A stretch of DNA of 64,000 nt from Cognatilysobacter tabacisoli (GCF_003586305.1 NZ_QXJI01000001.1:620001-684000); one strand, 5' to 3'; positions 23,766 through 37,928 are shown, counted from the first letter of the stretch. Translations and numbers: made by a program. The notes: generated by a model not told the origin, from the letters alone.

Positions 23766-26700
23766 ATGCGTCTGTCCACGATCAAGCTCTCCGGCTTCAA
23801 GTCCTTCGTCGATCCCACGACGCTCCACCTGCCGACCAACATGACCGGCATCGTCGGTCCCAACGGCTGCGGCAAGTCCAACATCATCGACGCCGTGCGC
23901 TGGGTCATGGGCGAGAGTTCGGCCAGCCGGCTGCGCGGCGACTCGCTGACCGACGTGATCTTCGCCGGCTCGTCGGCGCGCAAGCCGGTGTCGCAGGCGC
24001 AGGTCGAGCTGATCTTCGACAACTCCGACCACACCATCACCGGCGAGTACGCCGCGTTCAACGAAATTTCGGTCAAGCGCGTGGTCAGCCGCGACGGCCA
24101 GAGCCAGTACTACCTCAACGGCGCCAAGTGCCGCCGTCGCGACATCACCGACCTGTTCCTCGGCACCGGCCTGGGCCCGCGCAGCTACTCGATCATCGAG
24201 CAGGGGATGATCAGCCAGATCATCGAGGCCAAGCCCGAGGAACTGCGCGTCTACCTCGAGGAGGCCGCCGGCATCTCCAAGTACAAGGAGCGCCGCAAGG
24301 AGACCGAGACCCGCATCCGCCACACGCGCGAGAACCTCGACCGCCTCAACGACCTGCGCGAGGAAGTCGGCAAGCAGCTCGAACACCTGCGCCGCCAGGC
24401 CCGCCAGGCCGAGCAGTACCAGGCGATCCAGGCCGAGCGCCGGGTCAAGGACGCCGAGTGGAAGACGCTCGAGTACCGTGCCCTCGACGCCAAGCTGCAG
24501 TCGCAGCGCGAGAAGCTGTCGCAGCAGGAAACCCGGCTGCAGCAGCTGATCGCCGAGCAGCGCGAGGCCGAGCGCGAGATCGAGACCGGGCGCGTGCGCC
24601 GCGAGGAGGCCGCCGAGGCGCTGAACAAGGCGCAGGCGGCCAGCTACGAGGTCGGCGGCACGCTGGCCCGGGTCGAGCAGCAGATCCAGCACCAGCGCGA
24701 GCTGTCGTCGCGGCTGCAGCGCGCGCGCGACGAGGCGCAGACCCAGCTCAGCGAGCTGGTGTCGCACATGGGCAGCGACCAGGCGCGGCTCGACGTGCTG
24801 CGCGCCGCGGTCGAGGAGTCCGAGCCGCGACTGGAGGCGATGCGCGAGGAAGACGCCGCGCGCCAGGACGCACTGCGCGACGCCGAGGCGCGGCTCACCG
24901 ACTGGCAGCAGCGCTGGGACGCGCACGCGCGCGCCCAGTCCGAGGCCGCGCGCGCCGCCGACGTCGAACGCGCCCGCATCGAGGGCCTCGACCGCCGCGT
25001 CATGGACGCCGACCGCCGCCGCGAAGCGCTCGCCGCCGAACACGCCGGCCTCGACCTGACCGCGCTGTCGGAGTCGTTCGCCGGGCTGCAGGAGCAGCAC
25101 GAAACCCAGAAGCTGTCGCTCGAGGCCCTCGGCGACGACGTCGAAGCCCGCAAGTCCGCGGTCGGCCAGCTTCAGGACCAGCAGCGGGCGATGCAGGCCG
25201 AGTTGGCCGACCTGCGCAAGCAGGCGCAGGCCGCGCGCGGCCGCCTGTCGTCGCTGGAGACGCTGCAGCACGCCGCGCTCGGGCAGGAGCAGGGCGCCGC
25301 GCTGGACTGGCTGAAGTCGCGCGGGCTGGATTCGTCGGCGCGCGTCGGCGAGACGCTGACCGTCGACGCGGGCTGGGAGAACGCGGTCGAAGCCGCGCTC
25401 GGGCAGCTGATCGAGGGCGTGCTGGTCGACGCGCCCGAGGCGCTTGTCGATGCGATCGGCGAGCTCGGCGACGGCCGGCTGGCGCTGGTCGATCCGGCCG
25501 GCGGCGACGCGTCGTTCGCACCGACCTCGCTGGCGTCGAAGGTGCGCGGCCCGCTGGCGATCCGCCGCCTGCTGTCGAAGCTGCATGCGGCCGAGACGCT
25601 GGCCGAGGCGCGCGCGCTGCTGCCGTCGCTCGGCGACGGCGAGTCGATCATCACCCGCGGCGGCGAGCGCCTCGGCGCCGGCTGGCTGCGCGTGCTGCGC
25701 GCCGGCAGTGCCCAGCAGGGCGCGCTGCTGCGCGAGAAGGACATCCAGGCGCTGCGCTCCGACATCGAGGCGATGCAGGGCCGCGAGCGCGAGCTCGATT
25801 CCGGCCTGACCCAGCTGCGCGACCGCCTGCTCGCGGCCGAGCAGCAGCGCGAGGACGCGCAGCGCGCGCTGTACATGGCGCACCGCGGCGTGTCCGAGCT
25901 CGCCGGCCAGCTGCAGTCGCAGCAGGGGCGGATCGATTCGGCGCGCGGGCGCATCGAGAAGATCGACGCCGAACTGGCGCAGCTGGCGGCCGCGCTGGAG
26001 GAGTCGCGCGAGCAGAGTCGCGAGGCCCGCGCGCGCCAGGAAGAGGCGGTCATGCGCATGACCGAGCTCGAGGACGCGCGGATGGCGCTCGAGGGCGAAC
26101 GCCGTTCGCTGACCGAGGCCCGCGACCAGGCCCGGCAGCTCGCCCGCGAGTCGCGCGACGCCGTGCACGCGCTCGCGCTGACCCTCGAAGCCCAGCGCAC
26201 GCAGATCGTCGGCCTGGCCCAGACCATTGAACGCATGGGCGGCCAGCGCGGCCAGCTCGACTCGCGGCTCGAGGAGATCGTCACCCAGCTGTCCGACGGC
26301 GACACGCCGGTGCAGGAGCTCGAGCAGCAGCGCCAGGCGGCGCTGGAACAGCGCGTCGTCACCGAGCAGCACCTGGCCAACGCGCGGACCACGCTCGACG
26401 GCATCGACAACGACCTGCGCCGCTTCGAGCAGGTCCGGCAGCAGCGCGACGAGCAGGCGCTGCAGCAGCGCGAAGCCATCGGCCAGCGCCGTCTCGACCA
26501 GCAGGCGCTGGTGCTGAAGGCCGAGACCATCGCCGCGGCGATCGAGGAGGCCGGCTTCGTCCGCGACGACGTGGCCAACACGCTGCCCGACGATGCCGAT
26601 GCGCAGGCGTGGGAGCGCGTGGTCAACGAGCTCGACGGCAAGCTGCGGCGGCTGGAGCCGGTCAACCTGGCGGCGATCGCCGAGCATGCCGAGGCCGCGC

Positions 26701-27269
26701 AGCGCAAGGATTACCTCGACGCGCAGAACACCGACCTGACGACCGCGCTGGAAACGCTCGAGGACGCGATCCGCAAGATCGACCGCGAGACCCGCGGCCG
26801 CTTCAAGGACACCTTCGACCGCGTCAATTCCGGCGTGCAGGAGCTGTACCCGCGCCTGTTCGGCGGCGGCCACGCGTACCTGGAGCTCACCGGCGAAGAC
26901 CTGCTCGACACCGGCGTGGCGATCATGGCGCGTCCGCCCGGCAAGCGCGTGTCGAACATCTCGCTGCTGTCCGGTGGCGAGAAGGCGATGACGGCGGTGG
27001 CGCTCGTGTTCGCGATCTTCCGGCTCAACCCGGCGCCGTTCTGCCTGCTCGACGAGGTCGACGCGCCGCTGGACGAAGCCAACGTCGGCCGCTTCTGCGC
27101 GATGGTCAGCGAGATGAGCGAGCAGGTACAGTTCCTGTTCGTCAGCCACAACAAGGCGACGATGGAAGCGGCGCAGCAGCTGTCGGGCGTGACGATGCGC
27201 GAGCCGGGCGTCAGCCGGCTGGTGTCGGTCGACCTGGCCGAGGCGACCCGCCTGGCCGGCGCGGCCTGA
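23766..27269 (+). CDS. smc: Chromosome segregation protein SMC
   Basis: A 1167-residue SMC ATPase. Head: MRLSTIKLSGFKSF and Walker A GPNGCGKSN (31-39). Two long coiled-coil arms, rich in Gln, Glu, Arg and Ala, flank a hinge at about residues 500-640 (AALDWLKSRGL; VDAPEALVDAIGELG). C-terminal head: signature LSGGEKAM (from Leu1068) and Walker B FCLLDEVDAPLD. With ScpA and ScpB (4367-6462) it forms the Smc-ScpAB condensin that compacts and segregates the chromosome. Start 23766 is chosen because the family starts MRL-IKL; the 17 codons before it have no similarity. First gene of smc-zipA-ligA. Confidence 0.96.
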   Translation: MRLSTIKLSGFKSFVDPTTLHLPTNMTGIVGPNGCGKSNIIDAVRWVMGESSASRLRGDSLTDVIFAGSSARKPVSQAQVELIFDNSDHTITGEYAAFNEISVKRVVSRDGQSQYYLNGAKCRRRDITDLFLGTGLGPRSYSIIEQGMISQIIEAKPEELRVYLEEAAGISKYKERRKETETRIRHTRENLDRLNDLREEVGKQLEHLRRQARQAEQYQAIQAERRVKDAEWKTLEYRALDAKLQSQREKLSQQETRLQQLIAEQREAEREIETGRVRREEAAEALNKAQAASYEVGGTLARVEQQIQHQRELSSRLQRARDEAQTQLSELVSHMGSDQARLDVLRAAVEESEPRLEAMREEDAARQDALRDAEARLTDWQQRWDAHARAQSEAARAADVERARIEGLDRRVMDADRRREALAAEHAGLDLTALSESFAGLQEQHETQKLSLEALGDDVEARKSAVGQLQDQQRAMQAELADLRKQAQAARGRLSSLETLQHAALGQEQGAALDWLKSRGLDSSARVGETLTVDAGWENAVEAALGQLIEGVLVDAPEALVDAIGELGDGRLALVDPAGGDASFAPTSLASKVRGPLAIRRLLSKLHAAETLAEARALLPSLGDGESIITRGGERLGAGWLRVLRAGSAQQGALLREKDIQALRSDIEAMQGRERELDSGLTQLRDRLLAAEQQREDAQRALYMAHRGVSELAGQLQSQQGRIDSARGRIEKIDAELAQLAAALEESREQSREARARQEEAVMRMTELEDARMALEGERRSLTEARDQARQLARESRDAVHALALTLEAQRTQIVGLAQTIERMGGQRGQLDSRLEEIVTQLSDGDTPVQELEQQRQAALEQRVVTEQHLANARTTLDGIDNDLRRFEQVRQQRDEQALQQREAIGQRRLDQQALVLKAETIAAAIEEAGFVRDDVANTLPDDADAQAWERVVNELDGKLRRLEPVNLAAIAEHAEAAQRKDYLDAQNTDLTTALETLEDAIRKIDRETRGRFKDTFDRVNSGVQELYPRLFGGGHAYLELTGEDLLDTGVAIMARPPGKRVSNISLLSGGEKAMTAVALVFAIFRLNPAPFCLLDEVDAPLDEANVGRFCAMVSEMSEQVQFLFVSHNKATMEAAQQLSGVTMREPGVSRLVSVDLAEATRLAGAA

Positions 27270-27314
27270 CCGCGACGCCGAAGCGACGCACGCGGTCCGA
27301 ACCAGGAGAACCCG

Positions 27315-28061
27315 ATGTCCGAAGAACAGACCCTGCTGCTGCGCATCATCCTCAGCATCGCGGGCGTGGTGCTGATCGTGGCGATCTACCTGTTCGGCCG
27401 CCCGAGAAAGCCGGGGCAGGGCAAGCGGGTGCCGCGCGAGCGCGGCGGCAGGAGCGCCGAGCCGACGCTGGGCGAACAGCTCGAGGCGGACCTGGCGCGC
27501 AACGACCGGCCGTTCGACGACGCGGCGTCACAGGCCGAGCTCGACCTGGCCGAGGAGCCGCGCGGGCCGGAAGCGTCGGCACCGGACGTCGGTCGCCGCG
27601 CCAACGAGTCGTTCGAGAAAATCGTGACCCTGTACCTGGCCGCGCGCGCCGGCAGCAAGCTGCTCGGGCCCGACATCGTCGTGGCCGCCGAAAAGGCCGG
27701 CCTGGCATACGGCCACATGGGCGTGTTCCACCGCCTCGTCGACAACCACCCCGAGCGCGGCCCGGTCTTCAGCGTCGCCAACATCATGAAGCCCGGCAGC
27801 TTCGACATGGCCAACATCCAGTCGCTGGAGACGCCGGCGATCGCGTTCTTCCTCACGCTGCCGGCGCCGGTGCCCGCGCTTGACGCGTGGGAGGCGATGC
27901 TGCCAACCGCGCAGCGCATGGCCGAGCTGCTCGATGCAGTCGTCCTCGACGAGCAGCGCAACGCGCTCGGCCGCCAGCGCATCGGCCACATCCGCGAAGA
28001 GCTTCGCGCCTACGACCGCCAGCGCGAAGCGCCGCCGCTGACCAAGCCCGGGCGCTGGTGA
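27315..28061 (+). CDS. zipA: Cell division protein ZipA
   Basis: A 248-residue protein with an N-terminal membrane anchor (residues 8-26, LLRIILSIAGVVLIVAIYLF), a basic then acidic unstructured linker, and a C-terminal FtsZ-binding domain from about residue 98 (SFEKIVTLYLAARAG; GVFHRLVDNH; GPVFSVANIMKPGSFD). ZipA tethers FtsZ to the inner membrane at mid-cell. It is shorter than E. coli ZipA (328) because the linker is short. Order smc-zipA-ligA is conserved in gammaproteobacteria; the gap to smc is 45 nt and to ligA 135 nt. Confidence 0.93.
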   Translation: MSEEQTLLLRIILSIAGVVLIVAIYLFGRPRKPGQGKRVPRERGGRSAEPTLGEQLEADLARNDRPFDDAASQAELDLAEEPRGPEASAPDVGRRANESFEKIVTLYLAARAGSKLLGPDIVVAAEKAGLAYGHMGVFHRLVDNHPERGPVFSVANIMKPGSFDMANIQSLETPAIAFFLTLPAPVPALDAWEAMLPTAQRMAELLDAVVLDEQRNALGRQRIGHIREELRAYDRQREAPPLTKPGRW

Positions 28062-28127
28062 GTCCGCGGCGTCCCGCCGGGCCCCGCCCGGAGACGCCCA
28101 CCGCGCCCGCGCCGCGTTCGCCCGTAG

Positions 28128-30545
<2,418 letters not shown>

Positions 30546-30548
30546 TCG

Positions 30549-31565
30549 ATGGCGCAGTTCACCCCGGGCGATGAGTGGCCGCCTGCCGTTGGTGGCGCCG
30601 CGTGGGCGCCGTCGGCGACGCGCGACGCCGTGCGGCTGCGCGCCTGGCTCAACCGGCTCGTCCGAGAGTTCTTCCACGCCCGCGGCGTGCTCGAGGTCGA
30701 GACGCCGGTGCTGTCGGTGGCCGGCAACACCGACCCGAACATCGCCTCGTTCTCGCTGGCGTTCAGCGGGCGCACCGACGGCGCGCCGCGCACGCGCTGG
30801 CTGCGCACCTCGCCGGAGTTCGCGCTGAAGCGCCTGCTCGCGGCGGGGATCGGCGACTGCTACGAACTGGGCCGCGTGTTCCGCGACGGCGAGACCGGCG
30901 GCCGGCACAACCCGGAATTCACCATGCTCGAGTGGTACCGCGTGGGCTGGGATCACCGGCAACTGGTCGCGGAGGCGGCCGAACTGGTGCAGGTGGCGCT
31001 GTCGCTGGTCGGGCGCAGCGCCACCTGGTCGACGACCAGCTACCACGCGCTGTTCCGCGATCGCCTCGGGCTCGATATCGAAACCGCCGGCGATGACCAG
31101 CTGCGCGCGGCGCTGGGCGACGTGGTCATCGATCCGGCCGGGCTCACGCGGGACGACTGGCTGGACCTGCTGATGACCCACCGCCTGCAGCCCGGCTTCG
31201 CGCCGGACCAGCTGCTGGCCGTCGTCGATTACCCCGCATCGCAGTGCGCGCTCGCGCGCATCCGGCAGGACGACCCGCCGGTGGCGGAGCGCTTCGAGCT
31301 CTACCTCGGGCCGCTCGAACTCGCCAACGGCTACCACGAACTGACCGACGCGGCCGAGCAGGGCGCGCGTTTCGATCGCGATCAGGCCGTGCGCGCGACG
31401 AGGGGAGACGCGATACCCCCACGCGACGAGCACCTGCTGGCCGCGCTGGCGAGCGGGCTGCCGGGCTGCGCCGGCGTCGCGCTGGGTGTCGACCGGCTGC
31501 TGATGGCCATGCTCGGTACCTCGCGCATCGGCGACGTGCTCGCGTTCGATTTCGCCCGCGCCTGA
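30549..31565 (+). CDS. epmA: Elongation factor P beta-lysine ligase EpmA (PoxA/GenX)
   Basis: A 338-residue class II lysyl-tRNA synthetase paralogue without an anticodon-binding domain. Motif 2 is visible as GRVFRDGE...RHNPEFTMLEW and motif 3 as GVALGVDRLLM; motif 1 lies around EFFHARGVLEVETPVLS. EpmA activates (R)-beta-lysine and attaches it to a conserved lysine of elongation factor P, which relieves ribosome stalling at polyproline. It lies 3 nt after ligA, so co-transcribed. Neither efp nor epmB is in the window. Confidence 0.93.
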   Translation: MAQFTPGDEWPPAVGGAAWAPSATRDAVRLRAWLNRLVREFFHARGVLEVETPVLSVAGNTDPNIASFSLAFSGRTDGAPRTRWLRTSPEFALKRLLAAGIGDCYELGRVFRDGETGGRHNPEFTMLEWYRVGWDHRQLVAEAAELVQVALSLVGRSATWSTTSYHALFRDRLGLDIETAGDDQLRAALGDVVIDPAGLTRDDWLDLLMTHRLQPGFAPDQLLAVVDYPASQCALARIRQDDPPVAERFELYLGPLELANGYHELTDAAEQGARFDRDQAVRATRGDAIPPRDEHLLAALASGLPGCAGVALGVDRLLMAMLGTSRIGDVLAFDFARA

Positions 31566-31723
31566 GCTTTGTCCGCGCGACAAGCGCGGTGCGCGTCGGG
31601 CAGCGCGGTTCAGCCGGATGTGAACTGCTCAGCGAATTCACGCGCGAGCCCAGGGCCGCCGCACTGCGTCATGAATTCCTTCACCCCGCCGCGCTAGAGT
31701 GCGCGCAGAACGTCAAGGGGGAC

Positions 31724-32437
31724 GTGGATTTGCGCAGCGTGGCGATTCTGATCGGCGTGATCGCAGTGGCACAGTCGTGCATGGCGGCGCCTGCGCACGC
31801 GGCTCGCGGTGGCACGACCCTGCGCTGCGAGTCGGTCGGCGCGCAGCCGCGCACCTGCGCCGCGGATACGCGCAACGGCGTGCGCGTCGGCCGCAAGCTT
31901 TCGCGCGCCGAGTGCGTCGAAGGCAAGAGTTGGGGCGCGGTCCCCGATGGCATCTGGGTCAGGGACGGCTGCCGCGCGGAGTTCGTGCTCGGGTTCGGCG
32001 CCAGCAGCCGCGGTGGCTACGGGGCCCAGGTCGTTCGCTGCGATTCGCTAGGCAACCGCTGGAGCCACTGCGTGGCCGACCCGTCGAGCGGTTTCGAGGT
32101 CGTACGCCAGCGGTCGGATCGGCCGTGCATTCTCGGCCAAACCTGGGGCTGGGACGATCGGGGCATCTGGGTGTCGGCCGGCTGCAGGGCCGATTTCCGC
32201 GCCAAGCTAGACGAAGACGCGCCGCGCCCGGACGCCGCGCGCGTGGTGCGCTGCGAATCGCGCGACGGCCGCTCGACCCACTGCGCGCTGAGCGATGAAG
32301 CCGCGGTGCGACTGCGCCGCCAGCTGTCGAAGGCCGAATGCGTCAAGGGCCGCAGCTGGGGCGTCGACGACGACGGCATCTGGGTCGCGCGCGGCTGCCG
32401 CGCGGACTTCGAACTGGTCGCGCAGGAGGGCAACTGA
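31724..32437 (+). CDS. Exported protein with three DUF3011 repeats
   Basis: About 237 residues. A signal peptide ([19 protein letters not shown]) precedes three related units of about 65 residues, each with a Cys-rich pattern: RCES/RCDS ... C, then a Cys followed by SWG or TWGWD, then GIWV...GCRADF. This is the DUF3011 pattern, exported proteins of unknown function often repeated in xanthomonads and lysobacters; the even cysteine spacing suggests disulfides. Start is uncertain: GTG 31724 lies only 2 nt after the AAGGGGG ribosome-binding site, whereas TTG 31730 has ideal spacing (8 nt). No neighbour suggests a role. Confidence 0.8.
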   Translation: MDLRSVAILIGVIAVAQSCMAAPAHAARGGTTLRCESVGAQPRTCAADTRNGVRVGRKLSRAECVEGKSWGAVPDGIWVRDGCRAEFVLGFGASSRGGYGAQVVRCDSLGNRWSHCVADPSSGFEVVRQRSDRPCILGQTWGWDDRGIWVSAGCRADFRAKLDEDAPRPDAARVVRCESRDGRSTHCALSDEAAVRLRRQLSKAECVKGRSWGVDDDGIWVARGCRADFELVAQEGN

Positions 32438-32474
32438 GGCGTCGTCGTCGCCCGGGGCCCGCGGGGGCGTGCAC

Positions 32475-32480
32475 TACAAT
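32475..32480 (+). promoter_or_regulatory. -10 box (TACAAT) giving an apparently leaderless mtnA transcript
   Basis: TACAAT is followed by CGCGGG and then directly by the ATG at 32487. Transcription usually starts 6-8 nt after a -10 box, which here falls on the start codon. No purine-rich ribosome-binding site precedes the ATG. Confidence 0.55.
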
Positions 32481-32486
32481 CGCGGG

Positions 32487-33557
32487 ATGAATACGCCCGC
32501 CACGAACGCCATCGATTACGACCGCTACGACCGCATCCGCCCGATCCGCTGGACCGGCGAGGCGCTCGAGCTGCTTGACCAGCGCAAGCTTCCGTTCACC
32601 GTCGAATACGTGATCTGCACCGACAGCGACGCCGTCGCCGAGGCGATCCATTCGCTGACCGTGCGCGGCGCGCCGGCGATCGGCATCGCCGCGGCGTGGG
32701 GCACGGTGCTGGCCACCCGCGCGGTGGACGCGCCGGACGGCGCCAGCGCACTGGCGGCGATCGAGCCGGCCTTGCAGCGGCTCAACGCGTCGCGGCCGAC
32801 GGCGGTCAACCTCGCGTGGGCGCTGGCGCGGATGCGTCGGGTGCTGGCCACGGCCGGCGCGGACTGGCGCGAAGTGCTCGAGCGCGAAGCGCAGGCGATC
32901 GCCGACGAGGACCTGGCCGCGAACCGCCACATGGGCGCGCTCGGCGCTGCGCTGATCGCGCCCGGCAGCGGAGTGATGACCCACTGCAACACCGGCTCGC
33001 TGGCGACCGCCGGCTTCGGCACCGCGCTTGGCGTCATCCGCGCCGGCGTCGCACAGGAGCGCATCGCGCACGTGTTCGCCGGCGAGACGCGGCCGTGGCT
33101 GCAGGGTGCACGGCTCACCGCGTGGGAACTGCAGCAGGACGGCATTGCGCCGACCCTCGTCGCCGACGCCGCGGCCTCGCACCTGATGAAGTCCGGCCAG
33201 GTGCAGTGGGTGATCGTCGGCGCCGACCGCATCTGCGCCAACGGCGACACCGCGAACAAGATCGGCACCTACCAGCTGGCGATCGCGGCGCGCCACCACG
33301 GGGTCAAGTTCATGGTGGTGGCCCCGGCCTCGACCGTCGACATGGACACGCCGTCGGGCGACCGCATCGAGATCGAGGAGCGCGATCCCGGCGAGCTGTT
33401 CGGCGTCGGCGGCGTACGCACCGCGGCCAACGAGATCGCCGCGTGGAACCCGGTGTTCGACGTGACCCCGCACGAGCTGATCGACGCGATCGTCACCGAG
33501 CGCGGGGTGATCGAGCGCCCCGATGCGGACGCGATGCGGGCCGCGTTCGGGGGCTGA
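32487..33557 (+). CDS. mtnA: S-methyl-5-thioribose-1-phosphate isomerase MtnA
   Basis: A 356-residue member of the eIF2B-like family. Family marks: [16 protein letters not shown] (the substrate-phosphate loop), [19 protein letters not shown] with the catalytic cysteine, [18 protein letters not shown], and [18 protein letters not shown] with the catalytic aspartate. It converts methylthioribose 1-phosphate to the ribulose form in methionine salvage. The start is fixed by family length and by a -10 box 7 nt upstream. Other salvage genes (mtnB, C, D) are absent here, but an aminotransferase and omega-amidase fitting the last step lie at 513-2486. Confidence 0.95.
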   Translation: MNTPATNAIDYDRYDRIRPIRWTGEALELLDQRKLPFTVEYVICTDSDAVAEAIHSLTVRGAPAIGIAAAWGTVLATRAVDAPDGASALAAIEPALQRLNASRPTAVNLAWALARMRRVLATAGADWREVLEREAQAIADEDLAANRHMGALGAALIAPGSGVMTHCNTGSLATAGFGTALGVIRAGVAQERIAHVFAGETRPWLQGARLTAWELQQDGIAPTLVADAAASHLMKSGQVQWVIVGADRICANGDTANKIGTYQLAIAARHHGVKFMVVAPASTVDMDTPSGDRIEIEERDPGELFGVGGVRTAANEIAAWNPVFDVTPHELIDAIVTERGVIERPDADAMRAAFGG

Positions 33558-33701
33558 TTGTCGGCCAGTCAGGCTCGCCGACGGTCGCGGACGGTGACGA
33601 CTCCGACCGGTCCGATTCGCCTCGCCTGACCCGGACCGAACAGCGGTTGGAGCGCAGGCTCGAAAATCGACCGTAAGCCCTTGTTTCCGCGTGGAAATGA
33701 G

Positions 33702-33718
33702 CGGGCTTCCAGGGCCCG
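33702..33718 (+). terminator. Weak hairpin between mtnA and gyrA
   Basis: CGGGC (33702-33706) pairs with GCCCG (33714-33718) and TTTCG follows. It is short and may not act alone. A -10-like TACGAT at 33727-33732 just after it could serve gyrA. The rest of 33558-33848 shows nothing I can name. Confidence 0.25.
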
Positions 33719-33848
33719 TTTCGTGATACGATTTCACGTCTTTTGAAGCCGCCCGGAGCGAGCCGCAGGACATGCCCGCTCGGGCCTGCCTTTGCCTCGG
33801 TTCCGGACGGACCCTGCACGCCGCCCACGCAACGCACACGGAACCCTG

Positions 33849-36521
<2,673 letters not shown>

Positions 36522-36542
36522 GCCGCGTTCCAACCCGCCAAA

Positions 36543-36570
36543 CAGAACGCCACCCTCGGGTGGCGTTCTG
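36543..36570. terminator. Bidirectional terminator between gyrA and the peroxiredoxin gene
   Basis: A 12-13-bp perfect stem (36543-36554/5 with 36558/9-36570) around a CTCG loop, of the same style as the hairpin at 2721. It sits 21 nt after gyrA and 83 nt from the end of the convergent peroxiredoxin gene. Confidence 0.75.
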
Positions 36571-36653
36571 CTTCGTGCCTGGCGGAGGCTGCAGCGGTCG
36601 TCGCACCGGATGGGCGGCGACGGGGCGGCGGCGGCACTGGTTTCGGCGCGCCC

Positions 36654-37133
36654 TCAGCGCAGCGCGTCGAGCATGTGCTCGGCGGTCGACACGCGGAATT
36701 CGCCCGGCGCTTCGACGAACAGCTGCTGGACCACGCCGTCGTCGACGTACATGGCGAAGCGCTTCGAGCGCGTGCCCATGCCGTAGGCGCTGGCATCGAG
36801 CTCCAGGCCCAGTGCGCGGGTGAAGTCGCCATTGCCGTCGGCGAGCATCTGCAGCCCGGCCGGGACCTCCTGGCTCTGGCCCCAGGCCTGCATGACGAAC
36901 GGGTCGTTGACCGACATGCACGCCACGTCGATGCCCTTGGCGATGAAGTCGTCGTAGTGCGCGACGAAGCCGGGCAGATGCTTCTCCGAGCAGGTGGGGG
37001 TGAACGCGCCGGGCACGGCGAACAGCACCACCTTGCGGCCCTCGAACAGGGCGTTGGTGTCGACCGTCTCGATGCCCTCGCGGATGCGCTGCAGCGGAAC
37101 CTCGGGCAGGCGGTCGCCGATCTGGATGCTCAT
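36654..37133 (-). CDS. Peroxiredoxin, Prx5/AhpE-like thiol peroxidase
   Basis: A 159-residue cytosolic peroxiredoxin. The active-site block is VPGAFTPTCSEKHLPGF with peroxidatic Cys48 and the usual Thr45; downstream are VACMSVNDPFVMQAWG and the family GLGMRSKR-like MGTRSKRFAMYVDDG. This is the type II (Prx5) class that reduces hydrogen peroxide and alkyl hydroperoxides using glutaredoxin or thioredoxin. ATG at 37133 fits the family start (IGDRLPEVPLQ). It is single-gene, convergent with gyrA and divergent from the small heat-shock gene. Confidence 0.93.
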   Translation of the reverse strand: MSIQIGDRLPEVPLQRIREGIETVDTNALFEGRKVVLFAVPGAFTPTCSEKHLPGFVAHYDDFIAKGIDVACMSVNDPFVMQAWGQSQEVPAGLQMLADGNGDFTRALGLELDASAYGMGTRSKRFAMYVDDGVVQQLFVEAPGEFRVSTAEHMLDALR

Positions 37134-37190
37134 GGGTGTCTCCTGTGGGGAAACGGCGAGTCTAGTCGCAGTCCGGCGGGCGCGCTGGCC

Positions 37191-37218
37191 CTTGAAATCC
37201 CCGGGGGCCGGCCCATCT
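37191..37218 (+). promoter_or_regulatory. Sigma-32 (RpoH) type heat-shock promoter for the Hsp20 gene
   Basis: CTTGAAA (37191-37197), a 14-nt spacer, then CCCATCT (37212-37218). This matches the RpoH consensus CTTGAAA-N(11-16)-CCCCATnT except for the first C of the -10. Transcription would start near 37225, leaving a leader of about 70 nt that contains a 7-bp hairpin at 37227-37245. Confidence 0.75.
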
Positions 37219-37296
37219 GCAGCAGTGACGGCGCCCGTCGCCGTCGTTCCCATCCACCCTCCCACGAGGACCCAGAGAGTTATCGGAGTGTGAGCG

Positions 37297-37803
37297 ATGA
37301 ACATCGTCCGTACCCGTCCGTGGCCGCTGCAGGGCCACTTCCAGAGTGAGCTGCGCCAGGCCTTCGACCGGCTGTTCGAAGGCGCGATGCTGGACCAGAA
37401 CGACACCGACGACAGCGCCGTCGTCACCAGCCAGTGGGTGCCGCACGTCGACGTGCGCGAGGAAGGCGACCGCTTCGTGCTGTACGCCGACCTGCCCGGC
37501 ATCGACCCCGACCAGATCGAGGTGTCGATGGACAAGGGCATCCTCAGCATCAAGGGCGAGCGCAGCAGCGAGACGACCAGCCAGACCTCGCGTTTCTCGC
37601 GGATCGAGCGCCGTTACGGCAGCTTCCACCGCCGCTTCGCGCTGCCCGACAGCGCCGATCCGGACGGCATCCGCGCGCAGGGCAAGAACGGCGTGCTCGA
37701 GATCACCATCCCGAAGCGGCCCGAGACGGCGCCGCGCCGGATCCAGGTCAACCGTCGCGACGACGACGGCCGCACGCTGGACGCGCCGTCCACCCAGCAG
37801 TAG
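37297..37803 (+). CDS. Small heat-shock protein, Hsp20/alpha-crystallin family
   Basis: A 168-residue holdase chaperone. The alpha-crystallin domain spans about residues 45-145 (VPHVDVREEGDRFVLYADLPGIDPDQIEVSMDKGIL in outline; FSRIERRYGSFHRRFALPD; KNGVLEITIPK with the conserved G-V-L strand). N-terminal arm and C-terminal tail drive oligomer assembly. It binds unfolding proteins in the cytosol and passes them to DnaK. Start at 37297 has GGAG 10 nt upstream. The sigma-32-like promoter explains heat induction; a CbpA-like co-chaperone gene follows 125 nt downstream. Confidence 0.94.
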   Translation: MNIVRTRPWPLQGHFQSELRQAFDRLFEGAMLDQNDTDDSAVVTSQWVPHVDVREEGDRFVLYADLPGIDPDQIEVSMDKGILSIKGERSSETTSQTSRFSRIERRYGSFHRRFALPDSADPDGIRAQGKNGVLEITIPKRPETAPRRIQVNRRDDDGRTLDAPSTQQ

Positions 37804-37810
37804 CGCCGAT

Positions 37811-37872
37811 GCGGGGCCGTGCCCCGCGCTGGGTTAACCTGCCGGCCCGCGATGCGCTGCGTCGCGGGCCGG
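37811..37872 (+). terminator. Two consecutive hairpins between the Hsp20 and CbpA-like genes
   Basis: First: 7-bp stem 37811-37817 with 37821-37827 (loop CGT). Second: perfect 11-bp stem 37842-37852 with 37862-37872 (9-nt loop). Neither has a T-run, so partial termination, attenuation or 3'-end protection are all possible. Confidence 0.4.
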
Positions 37873-37928
37873 TCCATTCGTGGCGCGCGACGCCTGCGTC
37901 GATTTCCGATTCCAATTCCGGGTGAGGC

